Assembly: GCA_017608295.1 (NCBI GenBank)
Contig: JAFCGF010000011.1
Coordinates: 1 to 64,000 of the forward strand
Direction: 5' to 3'
Source: Candidatus Woesearchaeota archaeon
GTDB taxonomy: Archaea > Nanoarchaeota > Nanoarchaeia > Woesearchaeales > JAGVZT01
Length of the DNA: 64,000 nt
In this document: in pieces, positions 54,901 through 63,648 of the stretch
Layout: every line of letters starts with the position of its first letter
How positions within the stretch are numbered: the first letter of the stretch is position 1
Notes under the pieces: model-generated
Databases searched by the model: none
The model's input: only the letters and a program-made list of their open reading frames with translations
Told to the model about the DNA's origin: nothing
Position numbers and translations under genes: made by a program

Positions 54901-55869
54901 CTATACAAGATTATTAACCGGATAAGGCAGTGATTTTCCACCCACTCCGGCAATAAGGTTCCTCACCGCCATGAGGGTCATCTGGGTCCGAGATGAGACA
55001 GTCGCACTGGCAATGTGAGGGACAACTATGATATTCGATAATGATAATAGCTTGTGATCAGATGGAAGAGGTTCAGGATCAGTGACATCAAGGGCTGCGT
55101 AGGCAATTTGACCATCTTTGAGGGCATGGTACAAGGCATCACTGTCTATAACGGGACCTCGAGAAGTGTTTATCAGACAGGCTGAATCTTTCATCATCTC
55201 AAATTCTTTGCACCCAATCATATGGTTTGTTTCTGAAGAAAGATTAACATGCAAGGAAATAAAATCTGATAACTTAAGAAGTTCTTCCAGCGGTCTGTAT
55301 TCCAAATTAAATTCTGCCTCCGCCTGTGGGTGCCTGATCGTATCATGATACAGGATTCGCATATTGAAACCTGAGGCACGTTTGGCAACCGCTTTGCCGA
55401 TTCGCCCCAGACCAACAATACCCAGAGTTGCGCCATAAATATCCTGACCTAGAAGGAGAGTCAAACCCCAGGTTTTCCAATTCCCATCATGGACGTATTG
55501 AATGGCTTCACCAACCCTCCGTGCAGCTGCCATGATGAGCGTAAAAGTAAAATCTGCTGTCGCATCCGTCAATACACCTGGGGTATTCCCTATGCGGATC
55601 CCTCGGCTTGTCGCGGCAGGAACATCGATATTGTCATATCCGACGGCACATTGACTGATGACTTTAAGTTTTGGGGCGGAATCCATGAGATTTTCATCTA
55701 TCTTATCCGTTAGTAAACAGAGAATCCCTTCTACATTGGCAATTCGTTTCAGGATTTCTTCATACGAAGGTGGGAATTCCTCATCCCAAATATCCACATC
55801 GCAGCTTTGAGTAAGCTCCTGCATCGTATTTGCAGGTAGATGTCTAGTAACGAATACCTTTGGTTTCAT
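54901..55869 (-). CDS. D-2-hydroxyacid dehydrogenase (glyoxylate/hydroxypyruvate reductase-like)
   Basis: This NAD(P)-dependent enzyme reduces 2-oxoacids to D-2-hydroxyacids. The 322 residues show the catalytic-domain pattern SQCAVGYDNIDVPAATSRGI, the nucleotide motif GLGRIGKAVAKR, the active-site Arg in LINTSRGPVID, Glu in DVTDPEPLP and His in VVPHIASA. It resembles archaeal-type glyoxylate reductase; phosphoglycerate dehydrogenase is less likely because there is no ACT domain. It starts directly after the surE stop with no spacer, so the two are co-translated. Confidence 0.87.
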   Translation of the reverse strand: MKPKVFVTRHLPANTMQELTQSCDVDIWDEEFPPSYEEILKRIANVEGILCLLTDKIDENLMDSAPKLKVISQCAVGYDNIDVPAATSRGIRIGNTPGVLTDATADFTFTLIMAAARRVGEAIQYVHDGNWKTWGLTLLLGQDIYGATLGIVGLGRIGKAVAKRASGFNMRILYHDTIRHPQAEAEFNLEYRPLEELLKLSDFISLHVNLSSETNHMIGCKEFEMMKDSACLINTSRGPVIDSDALYHALKDGQIAYAALDVTDPEPLPSDHKLLSLSNIIVVPHIASATVSSRTQMTLMAVRNLIAGVGGKSLPYPVNNLV

Positions 55870-56658
55870 TTAGCCCTCCGCTCCACCTAATTCCCATTCG
55901 ATCTTCTGCAAGGATTCAAATTCTTTATACGCTGTAAGATCAAGTTTTAATGGCGTAATAGAAACATAACCGTCTTTGATGGCTCCATAATCAGTACCTT
56001 CTTTGATTATTCCAGTTGGTGTTTCTCCACCGATCCAATAGTAAGGTTGATTGCGAGGGTCTTTTCTTCGAAGCAATTGCTCTCTATAGATTCGCTGTCC
56101 TTGACGGGTAATCCGAATCCCTTTAATTTGATCACCTGGTAGATATGGAACATTGATATTGATTACTGTCTTCTCTGGAAATCCACCGGTGAGCAACAGT
56201 TCGGACACCTTCCTTGAAACCTTTGCCGCAGGTTGATAATCCAAGGTTCCGAGATGGTTATCGGGTGAATCTAAGGATACAGCAATTCCCGGAATCCCGT
56301 GGATGACAGCTTCCATGGCTGCGGTTACTGTACCTGAATAAGTAACATCATGTCCAATGTTCGCATTAGGATTTATCCCTGAAATGACGAGATCAATCGA
56401 TTGAGGAATAAAGCCTAATAGAGCCAACGCAACGCAATCTGACGGTGCTCCATCTGTGGCATGAGCGGATATTCCATCTAACATTTGAACCTGATTAACG
56501 CGAAGCGGTCGATGCATTGTTTTTACATGGCCGGAAGCGGACCAGTTACGATCTGGTGCAAGAATTGAAATTTCCCCAACCTTTCGCATCTCCTGAACCA
56601 AAGCAAGCAGTCCTGGGGAAGTGATACCATCATCATTGGTTATTAAAATATGAGTCAT
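55870..56658 (-). CDS. surE: 5'/3'-nucleotidase SurE
   Basis: SurE is a metal-dependent phosphatase of nucleoside monophosphates and short polyphosphates, linked to stationary-phase survival. The 262 residues contain the metal motif ITNDDG (6-11), PDRNWSASGH, and SGINPNANIGHDVTYSGTV with TAAMEA. A short extension after the core brings it slightly above the usual 250. It begins a two-gene unit with the hydroxyacid dehydrogenase. Confidence 0.93.
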   Translation of the reverse strand: MTHILITNDDGITSPGLLALVQEMRKVGEISILAPDRNWSASGHVKTMHRPLRVNQVQMLDGISAHATDGAPSDCVALALLGFIPQSIDLVISGINPNANIGHDVTYSGTVTAAMEAVIHGIPGIAVSLDSPDNHLGTLDYQPAAKVSRKVSELLLTGGFPEKTVININVPYLPGDQIKGIRITRQGQRIYREQLLRRKDPRNQPYYWIGGETPTGIIKEGTDYGAIKDGYVSITPLKLDLTAYKEFESLQKIEWELGGAEG

Positions 56659-57013
56659 ATAATTTTTTTTATCAAAAATCCTTGTTATTTATTTTATGGT
56701 TTTTCCAATCTGTTTTTTTTTCAAACTAATTTGAAGATTATATTGCATATTCATGATTTTGAGGTCTTAGATCAATGGAATATCACACCCATTTTGTCAT
56801 CCAAGTCAATTTGACCAATTCATAACCCAGGTAAGATTTTTAATATCAAGATAGAATTTGAAGAAAGAACCACGATTCTCCCACTGCTTCAAAAATTGAT
56901 CTCAAGGAATGAGAGAATGGTAAAATTGGGAAACTTTAGTCATGTGCAAAATCTTATGGAAACCCTGGAGCACATACACAACCAGAACATGCTCATGATT
57001 TCAGGAGGAATAA
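56659..57013. other. gap between divergent surE and the coiled-coil gene
   Basis: There is no gene in 355 AT-rich bases. TGGTAAAAT (56918-56926) is an extended -10 candidate for the plus-strand gene, with TTGATC 19 bp before the hexamer. I see no repeat or stable hairpin. Confidence 0.4.
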
Positions 57014-57682
57014 ATGAATTTAATTAGCAAACGATTTCTTGGGGTCAGCTTTATCATTTTTGCTGTCCTCGGGATGATCATCAGTGTTGTTGGGATAATT
57101 GGTGTCTGGAGAGTGCGAACCTCTTTGCTAGAGAAAATTGTTGAGACCAGTGAAATCCTGGATGCAACGCTTTCAACGACTTATGACGGTATGAGCGTTC
57201 TTCATGACACGCTTGATGAGACAATGGAAACCCTCGACTCTACGGAGAAAGTATTATTTGCCATGGCCAGGACAGTGGGGGACATCAATGAGCTATCCAA
57301 CAATTTCTTAGGTCTACTTCCCATTAAGCTGCCAGGTCTTGGACAACCAGATGGGACTGCTGAAAGTGGCGAAAATACCAACCAAATTGAAATCATTGAG
57401 TCTGAGATGGAAAACATCGCAGAGAATTTCAGAGGTATCAATTTCGCGATGACCAACGCCCAGGATGTTGTTCTCGATTACCAAGAAATTATTGATCTAT
57501 CCAGAGAACAGCTGGATTCTTTTCGAAATAACTTTCCACGATGGATTTCTACTACAACATGGATTCTTACAATACTCCTAATTTGGTTTGCAATCACCCA
57601 GATTGGATTTATCCTACAGGGGGTAACTTTTCTTCGATCAGCAGAAGAAATATCAACCATTGTTGATAAACAGCACCAATAA
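57014..57682 (+). CDS. two-span membrane protein with extracytoplasmic coiled coil
   Basis: I do not recognise a family. The 222 residues show a membrane helix at about 9-31 (FIIFAVLGMIISVVGIIGVW), a long helical heptad-rich stretch outside (about 35-100 and 125-170, with many Thr/Ser/Glu and evenly spaced Leu/Met), a short Gly/Pro loop between them, and a second membrane helix at about 178-203. The topology resembles the sensor part of chemoreceptors without HAMP or signalling domains. AGGAGGA lies just before the ATG. It stands alone. Confidence 0.65.
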   Translation: MNLISKRFLGVSFIIFAVLGMIISVVGIIGVWRVRTSLLEKIVETSEILDATLSTTYDGMSVLHDTLDETMETLDSTEKVLFAMARTVGDINELSNNFLGLLPIKLPGLGQPDGTAESGENTNQIEIIESEMENIAENFRGINFAMTNAQDVVLDYQEIIDLSREQLDSFRNNFPRWISTTTWILTILLIWFAITQIGFILQGVTFLRSAEEISTIVDKQHQ

Positions 57683-57845
57683 TATACATTTCTCTCTGAA
57701 CTTTATTGACAACCTTACCTGCCCATTACGTGATCTGACGTATTGTGAGATGCACCCTGAAATCTCACCTTCAGTCTCTAAATTAGTAGGGTAATGTCCA
57801 AACTATCCCCTTTTTATAAGTAATAATAAACAGAATTAGCATAAA

Positions 57846-59039
57846 GTGAATACTCTGTCTATAAAATATTTTATCCAAAATCAAGGAAAAGACTACCCTC
57901 CTCAGTTTTGGCTACTATTCTGGGGGATGCTGATCAGCACGGCTGGTGCAAGTATGATCTGGCCATTTTTAATGATCTATGTGAGTGAAAAGTTAGATTT
58001 GCCAATGACTGCTGTTGCCAGTTTAATGACTATGAACGCTGGAGCAGGTTTTCTCTCATCTTTTGTGATCGAACCTATCACTGATCGGGTGGGACGAAAA
58101 ATAACAATGGTCATTGGATTAGCTGCAACAGGATTATCCTATTTGGCCATGATCCCAGCAGAAACGATTCTCACTTTTGCGATTTTGATGATCCTTCGCG
58201 GTTTGTTCAACCCTTTCTATCGGGTTGGCGCAGATGCATATGCCCTCACACGACTTGGAAAGAATGTTGGGGTTGCACTAGGTCCTGCAGTGGGAGAGTT
58301 CGTGGCAACCACATCCTATAGTATTGCCTTCTGGGCAGCTGCTATTGGATTAATAACATTCAGCCTGTTAATTTTATTTCGAGCCAAGGAGACATTGCCA
58401 AAAACCAACGCATCATCTACAAATCCAATTGGGATCAAGAGCTATAAACTAATATTTGAGAATAGAGTTTTCAGGCCCTTCGTCTTAGCCTTCACTTTAG
58501 CACAAATAGGCTCCACTATGGTTTGGGTGTTGATGGCAGTCTATGCGAAAGGGAATTATGGAATCCTTGAAAAACAGTATGGACTGATCCCGATGACGAA
58601 TGCTTTAATGGTGGTTATCCTTCAGGTGTGGGTAACCCGAAGGACGAAGAAGATCAGACCACATTTCATGCTCGGTCTGGGCGCTTTTCTTTACGCATGT
58701 GGTGTGACCAGTGTTGCGTTTGCAGAAGGATTCTGGGGTTTTTGGATGAGTATTGTGATAATCACCGCTGGTGAATTGATCCTCGTTCCTACGGCAACGA
58801 CGTTCGTGGCAGATATATCCCCTCAAGATATGCGGGGACGGTATATGAGTATTTTCTCTCTGAGTTGGGGAACAGCAGCAGGAATTGGGCCCCTAATTGG
58901 AGGATACTTGAACGACAATATCAGTCCAAAGTCTATCTGGTATGGAGGAGGACTAATTGGCCTGGTCGGAGCAGTATGGTTCCTAATCCAATCCAGATAT
59001 GAAAAAGCTTCGGAAATTTTGGAATCTTCCGAAGCTTGA
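57846..59039 (+). CDS. major facilitator superfamily transporter
   Basis: The 397-residue protein has about twelve membrane helices. The MFS loop 2-3 signature is present as ITDRVGRKITMVIG near residue 80, and a weaker counterpart lies between helices 8 and 9 (VTRRTKKIRPHFMLG). FLNDNISPKSIW-like C-terminal segments recall drug and sugar efflux members, but the substrate cannot be inferred. It appears to start at GTG 57846 with a poor ribosome site. Its 3' end overlaps the htpG terminator hairpin. Confidence 0.82.
   Translation: MNTLSIKYFIQNQGKDYPPQFWLLFWGMLISTAGASMIWPFLMIYVSEKLDLPMTAVASLMTMNAGAGFLSSFVIEPITDRVGRKITMVIGLAATGLSYLAMIPAETILTFAILMILRGLFNPFYRVGADAYALTRLGKNVGVALGPAVGEFVATTSYSIAFWAAAIGLITFSLLILFRAKETLPKTNASSTNPIGIKSYKLIFENRVFRPFVLAFTLAQIGSTMVWVLMAVYAKGNYGILEKQYGLIPMTNALMVVILQVWVTRRTKKIRPHFMLGLGAFLYACGVTSVAFAEGFWGFWMSIVIITAGELILVPTATTFVADISPQDMRGRYMSIFSLSWGTAAGIGPLIGGYLNDNISPKSIWYGGGLIGLVGAVWFLIQSRYEKASEILESSEA
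59001..59037 (-). terminator. htpG terminator embedded in the MFS gene
   Basis: AAGCTTCGGAA (59005-59015) pairs over 11 bp with TTCCGAAGCTT (59027-59037), and on the minus strand a run of five T follows. It lies 24 nt beyond the htpG stop. It encodes the last codons of the convergent MFS gene at the same time. Confidence 0.8.
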
Positions 59040-59061
59040 AAATGATCGATAAGCTGGGGGA

Positions 59062-60918
59062 TTATAGATTCAATGCTTTCTCCATCAATACCTGAATCCG
59101 AGGCAACATCGATGCCGGATCTGGATGAAGACCTTCAATGAGCAGCGCGCTTTCATAGATCTGTTCAATGATAACTTCCCCCAATTCGTCTTTCTTCGAT
59201 AAATCATTCAGCTGGGTGATCAATGGATGGCGTGGATTGATTTCAAGGACTTTCTTAGGGACTTCATAATCCTGATCTACCAAACGATAAACTCGCTGCA
59301 TCTCCTGACCAATGACTCCCTCCGGGTCAACCAACCGGGCAATAGAATCACGTAGACGATCAGTCGCGCGAACCTCTGTGACCCTATCTCCCAATTGTTT
59401 CGAAAAACGTTTCACCAGTTTTTTCAATTCATCTGAAGGGAGTTCCTCGGTTTCTGATTCCGTTTCTTTTTCCTTACCAGTTTCAGGAAGCTCTAAATCC
59501 GGTGCTGCAACATTCTGCAATTCATAATCACCATATTTGCGCAATCCCATCAACATGAAGGAATCAACTGGATCAGCAAGCGTAATCACTTCAAATCCGT
59601 TTTCTCTGAAGGAATCAAGGTGAGGACTACGAGCAACTGACCTTTCGTCATCGCCAAGAATGTAGTAAATCTTCTCCTGTTCCGGTTTCATTCGTTCAAT
59701 ATATTCATCAAAGGAAACCCAAGACTCGTTATACGCTGTAGTATGAAATCTAACGAGTGGGGAAAGGTTCTCACTCTCAAGAGGTTCTGTCGAAATTCCT
59801 TCTTTAATGAAAATCCCATATTTCACCCAGAATTTTGAATACTCTTCGGTCTCTTTTGACGCCAGATCCTTCAGCTTTTGTGTCACTTGATTTGTGAGTA
59901 TTTTCTTCAACTTGGCAATAATAGGACTGGTTTGGATGGCTTCTCGAGAGACATTCAATGGTAAATCTTCGGTATCGACAACACCCTGGATGAACCGGTA
60001 ATAGGTTGGCAAAAGGTCTTTTGTATATTCTTGAATGAGAACCTTACGAACATAAAGCTTGAGTCCATCTTCTTTACGCAATGAAAACATATTCCGTTCA
60101 GCTTTATCGGGGATATATAACAAAGAATAAACCTGTAAAGGTGCGTCAGCACTGAAATGGATTTTATGAAGGGGATCATCGAAATCCATTGTCAGATGTT
60201 TGTAAAACTCATTGTATTCATCCTCTTTTACATCCGATTTTGACTGACGCCAGATTGCTGTTTGCCTGTTTGTTTGATCCTCGGATTCCCCGATAAAAAT
60301 TGGGAATGGGATGTAATCTGAGTATCTTTTTACGATTTCTCGCACCTTGTATTCGCTGACAAACTCAGCTGTGTCTTCATTAAGTTTGATTTCGATTGAG
60401 GTACCGCGTGACTCTTTCTCGGCTGGACCAACAGTAAATGTATCTTCTCCGGTCGCGTACCAAGTTGCGGCATCCGCATCAGCTTGATAGGATCGTGATG
60501 TCACCCGAACCCATTCCGCCACCATGAATACTGAATAGAAACCAACTCCAAATTGACCGATAATATCAGCGAGGTTTGTGTTTCCCTCTTCGCTGGCTTC
60601 AATAAATGCACGGGCTCCGGATTGAGCGATTGTCCCCAAATTCTGGACAAGTTCATCCTGAGTCATACCAATTCCAGTGTCTTCTATCCTAATCGTCTTC
60701 TCATCATCATCAACAGTAATTTTTATGTTTAACTCTGCATCCGGATCATGAACATCTCGATCAGTGAGGGCGGCAAACTGCATCTGGGTTAGCGCGTCAG
60801 ATGCATTAGATATCAATTCTCTAAGAAATATTTCGCGTTCCGTGTACAGGGAGTGGATCAAAATATTTAATAGCTGCTTAATTTCCGCTTTGAATGCAAT
60901 AGGTTGGTTTTCAGACAT
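59062..60918 (-). CDS. htpG: molecular chaperone HtpG (Hsp90)
   Basis: HtpG is the bacterial Hsp90, an ATP-driven chaperone dimer. The 618 residues show the GHKL ATPase domain (RELISNASDAL, IEDTGIGMT, GTIAQSG, GQFGVGFYSVF), the middle domain (GVVDTEDLPLNVSREAIQ) and the C-terminal dimerisation domain. ATG 60918 follows GGAGG by 5-6 nt; the longer frame has no family match. No CIRCE element (TTAGCACTC-N9-GAGTGCTAA) is seen upstream, so HrcA control is unlikely. Confidence 0.95.
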   Translation of the reverse strand: MSENQPIAFKAEIKQLLNILIHSLYTEREIFLRELISNASDALTQMQFAALTDRDVHDPDAELNIKITVDDDEKTIRIEDTGIGMTQDELVQNLGTIAQSGARAFIEASEEGNTNLADIIGQFGVGFYSVFMVAEWVRVTSRSYQADADAATWYATGEDTFTVGPAEKESRGTSIEIKLNEDTAEFVSEYKVREIVKRYSDYIPFPIFIGESEDQTNRQTAIWRQSKSDVKEDEYNEFYKHLTMDFDDPLHKIHFSADAPLQVYSLLYIPDKAERNMFSLRKEDGLKLYVRKVLIQEYTKDLLPTYYRFIQGVVDTEDLPLNVSREAIQTSPIIAKLKKILTNQVTQKLKDLASKETEEYSKFWVKYGIFIKEGISTEPLESENLSPLVRFHTTAYNESWVSFDEYIERMKPEQEKIYYILGDDERSVARSPHLDSFRENGFEVITLADPVDSFMLMGLRKYGDYELQNVAAPDLELPETGKEKETESETEELPSDELKKLVKRFSKQLGDRVTEVRATDRLRDSIARLVDPEGVIGQEMQRVYRLVDQDYEVPKKVLEINPRHPLITQLNDLSKKDELGEVIIEQIYESALLIEGLHPDPASMLPRIQVLMEKALNL

Positions 60919-61054
60919 TTTTCCTCCAAGGATAATGGTGATCATTTCAATGCAGAAAATATTGGAATGACTCACCAGTATTTATTATTCCTGTATATTT
61001 TTACACGATTAATGTTAATAACACGTAAGAGGAACAATATTCCGGAAGAGAATC

Positions 61055-62494
61055 TTAGATCAAATCTGCTCCCGGTAGGCGGTATATAAAGTCCCCCATG
61101 CCTTTTCTTCCATGCCAATCAGGACCATCGACAATCAATTTCCCTCGTAAAAATACTTTCTCGGGAAAACCGATAAGATCCCACCCTTCATAAAGGTTAT
61201 AGTCCGTTCTTTGCTGTGAAAAATTCACCCCGTAATTTACAACTTTTTCAGGGTCCCAGATTACAATATCAGCATCCGACCCAGGCATAAGGCACCCTTT
61301 CCTGGGATAAAGACCAAATATCTTTGCCGGATTAGTACTCATCAACGCGACAAATTGGTTAGGTGTAATCCGCCCTTTACTCACACCTTCAGACCAGAGA
61401 ACGGGCATACGGTCACCAACGCCTGGCAGACCATTTGGTATCTTTGTAAAATCGTCTACACCAAGTTCTTTTCCGGGAATCGCGATTTCCTCGTTTTCAT
61501 AAATTACTGGTTTAGTTCCATCAAAAAAGAAGGGACAATGGTCTGTTGCCATAACCTGGATTGTTCCACCAATCACCCCATCCCAAAGTCGCTGGTTATC
61601 AACCATTTTTCGCATGGGGGGCGAACATATCCATTTAGCTCCATCCGACCGTTTTAAGTGTTCTTGAGTAAAAAATAAGTATTGAGGACAGGTCTCCCCC
61701 ATAACTGGAAGACCCTGATCTCTGGCGTATTCAAGCATATCTACTTCACCCGCAACATTCATATGAACAAGGTAAAGTGGTGCTCCTGTCTCCGCTGCCA
61801 ATGAAAATCCTCTCATAGCGGCCTCCACAGCCCCCCAGGAAGGTCTTGTCCTGGCATGCCAAATTGGAGACGTATGACCAGCAGCAACCGCTTCAGAAAC
61901 GAGGACATCGATTACATCCCCGTTTTCTGCGTGGAGGAGTGTGAGCATACCATTTTCCTTTGCTATGCGCATGGTTTTGAATATATCACCATCCTGGATA
62001 CGCAGGCGATTGTTATATGCAGTAAAAACTTTTAATGTTGTGATCCCTTCATCCAGCAATGATGGGATATCTCGTCCGACACTCTCATTAAAATGCGTGA
62101 TGTTCATATGGAACCCAAAGTCAACTGCGGCCTTTGGATCAGCTTTCTTTCGCCAGGTCTCAACAGACCTTCTAAGCATGCTATCTTTTTTTATTGAACC
62201 AGCGGGAATATGAGGCACAAAATCGATTACTGTCGTTGTCCCTCCAAATGCGGCTGCTTTATGACCAGAATAATGATCATCAGATGACACCGTACCAAAC
62301 ATTGGTAAATCAAAATGGGTATGTGGATCGACCCCACCAGGCATAATTACTTTTCCGCTACAATCATATACATCCGCAGTAGAAGAAGTGAGCCCCTTAG
62401 TGATAGATTTGATTTTTTCATCTTCAACCAGGATATCTGCAATGAAGGTCTCTGAGGCGGTAATAACCGTTCCATTCTTTAACAATACTGACAT
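61055..62494 (-). CDS. hydA: dihydropyrimidinase / D-hydantoinase
   Basis: The enzyme opens dihydropyrimidine or hydantoin rings at a two-metal site. The 479-residue TIM barrel has DPHTHFD (His58, His60), the carboxylated lysine in TTLKVFTAY (Lys155), His188 in LLHAENGD, His244 in LVHMN and Asp318 in ATDHCPFFF. All metal ligands are intact. True dihydropyrimidinases and hydantoinases cannot be separated by sequence alone. No beta-ureidopropionase or dihydropyrimidine dehydrogenase adjoins it. GGAGGAAATTA precedes the ATG. Confidence 0.9.
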   Translation of the reverse strand: MSVLLKNGTVITASETFIADILVEDEKIKSITKGLTSSTADVYDCSGKVIMPGGVDPHTHFDLPMFGTVSSDDHYSGHKAAAFGGTTTVIDFVPHIPAGSIKKDSMLRRSVETWRKKADPKAAVDFGFHMNITHFNESVGRDIPSLLDEGITTLKVFTAYNNRLRIQDGDIFKTMRIAKENGMLTLLHAENGDVIDVLVSEAVAAGHTSPIWHARTRPSWGAVEAAMRGFSLAAETGAPLYLVHMNVAGEVDMLEYARDQGLPVMGETCPQYLFFTQEHLKRSDGAKWICSPPMRKMVDNQRLWDGVIGGTIQVMATDHCPFFFDGTKPVIYENEEIAIPGKELGVDDFTKIPNGLPGVGDRMPVLWSEGVSKGRITPNQFVALMSTNPAKIFGLYPRKGCLMPGSDADIVIWDPEKVVNYGVNFSQQRTDYNLYEGWDLIGFPEKVFLRGKLIVDGPDWHGRKGMGDFIYRLPGADLI

Positions 62495-62567
62495 TAATTT
62501 CCTCCAACCTCTCTGATGGCTTCTAATTGTGTGTGTTACAAGTTAATTTACAAAAAAATAATATTCC

Positions 62568-63140
62568 TTATGGTTCATAATCATCGATCATGTCCTTTAT
62601 GCCCAACAGTAAAGCAACAACGGATGGGTCAAGATCAATTTCCGGTATCCTCTGACTGCTGTAGGTCTGAAATTTATTTGTCCTTTCCCTAAGAGCTCTC
62701 CAAAGGAGAGTTCGGTCCTCTGATTGGACAATCAGATCAGATATCGTCTTCGCTTTAAGAAGATATTCCCCTGTAGTATAGAAAAAAGTAATCCGCTTCC
62801 ATTTTTCTGCAATTATGGCGTTTGGCAACTGTGTTACAGGACCAAGTTGAATTTTGAAATATTCTTCATGAGCTTTTGGATGATCAACTTGATCCCGGAA
62901 CAATTCCGCACGAGTTACCAATTCGTGACCGTTGACAGGAGCAACCATTTCGACGCGCCATTTTTTCTGGTTGAACGTAGACGGTTGATAGAATGCGAGA
63001 TAGTCAACGGCGATAACCTTTGGTGCAGTTCGTAGGGGAATACGATACCATCCAAGCAGTCTCGCAATTTCGAGATCACGTGGACCAGGCAAATATGAAA
63101 CCAATATCAAATCTGAAGGGTTTGGGAATATGTTAGGCAT
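62568..63140 (-). CDS. conserved-looking protein of unknown function
   Basis: I do not recognise this 190-residue protein. It is soluble, with mixed alpha/beta character, many aromatic residues and a segment FYQPSTFNQKKWRVEMVAPV that looks like paired strands. A helical C-terminus ends VALLLGIKDMIDDYEP. No signal peptide or membrane helix is visible. ATG 63140 is preferred to an upstream TTG at 63155. It lies 73 nt before hydA on the same strand and may share its transcript. Confidence 0.6.
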   Translation of the reverse strand: MPNIFPNPSDLILVSYLPGPRDLEIARLLGWYRIPLRTAPKVIAVDYLAFYQPSTFNQKKWRVEMVAPVNGHELVTRAELFRDQVDHPKAHEEYFKIQLGPVTQLPNAIIAEKWKRITFFYTTGEYLLKAKTISDLIVQSEDRTLLWRALRERTNKFQTYSSQRIPEIDLDPSVVALLLGIKDMIDDYEP

Positions 63141-63590
63141 TGTAGGAGTTAGCAAGAATAATCAGACTATGAAATGGCATGGTGAATGACAATAATGAGA
63201 ATTAGTTTATGTCCCTTTATTTTAATCGAATATATATGCCATCACCAGATCAAACAACGAATATCTGGCATACTGATCTGCAGCGAGCAAAACGATCCAA
63301 ACTATTTGCACTTTCCTGATGATTAATAGCGAGTTGACTGTCAAGCGTGAAAAATTAACCTGATCCAAATAACAACATATAAGGGAATTAAATTATCAGA
63401 TCTGGGTGAGAGTCAAGGAAATATGGTAGGTGAAGTTAGAGTTTCTTTTTCAGAGACCGAATCTATCTCGACCCTACCAGAATGATAATATGATTCCCCA
63501 TAATTATATATATGGCGACTTGCTAAGGCACGAATTTCTTTATCGGTCAGGAGGTCTAATAAGGACAAAGTCAAATTGTTGTTGCATATA
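63141..63590. other. non-coding gap
   Basis: About 450 bases without a credible gene. It contains the 5' region of the unknown protein gene at its left and a terminator at its right end (listed separately). I see no strong promoter pair or repeat. Confidence 0.5.
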
Positions 63591-63626
63591 AAAAGGCATC
63601 CTGAAATATCTCATTACAGGATGCCT
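63591..63626 (-). terminator. terminator of the right-edge gene
   Basis: AGGCATCCTG (63594-63603) pairs over 10 bp with CAGGATGCCT (63617-63626) around a 13-nt loop. On the minus strand it is followed by a run of T. It lies 22 nt after the stop of the partial gene. Confidence 0.85.
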
Positions 63627-63648
63627 CTTAACATACATATATTTATAT

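Noticed and set aside
60919..61054. CIRCE heat-shock operator upstream of htpG
   Set aside because: No TTAGCACTC-N9-GAGTGCTAA-like sequence is found.
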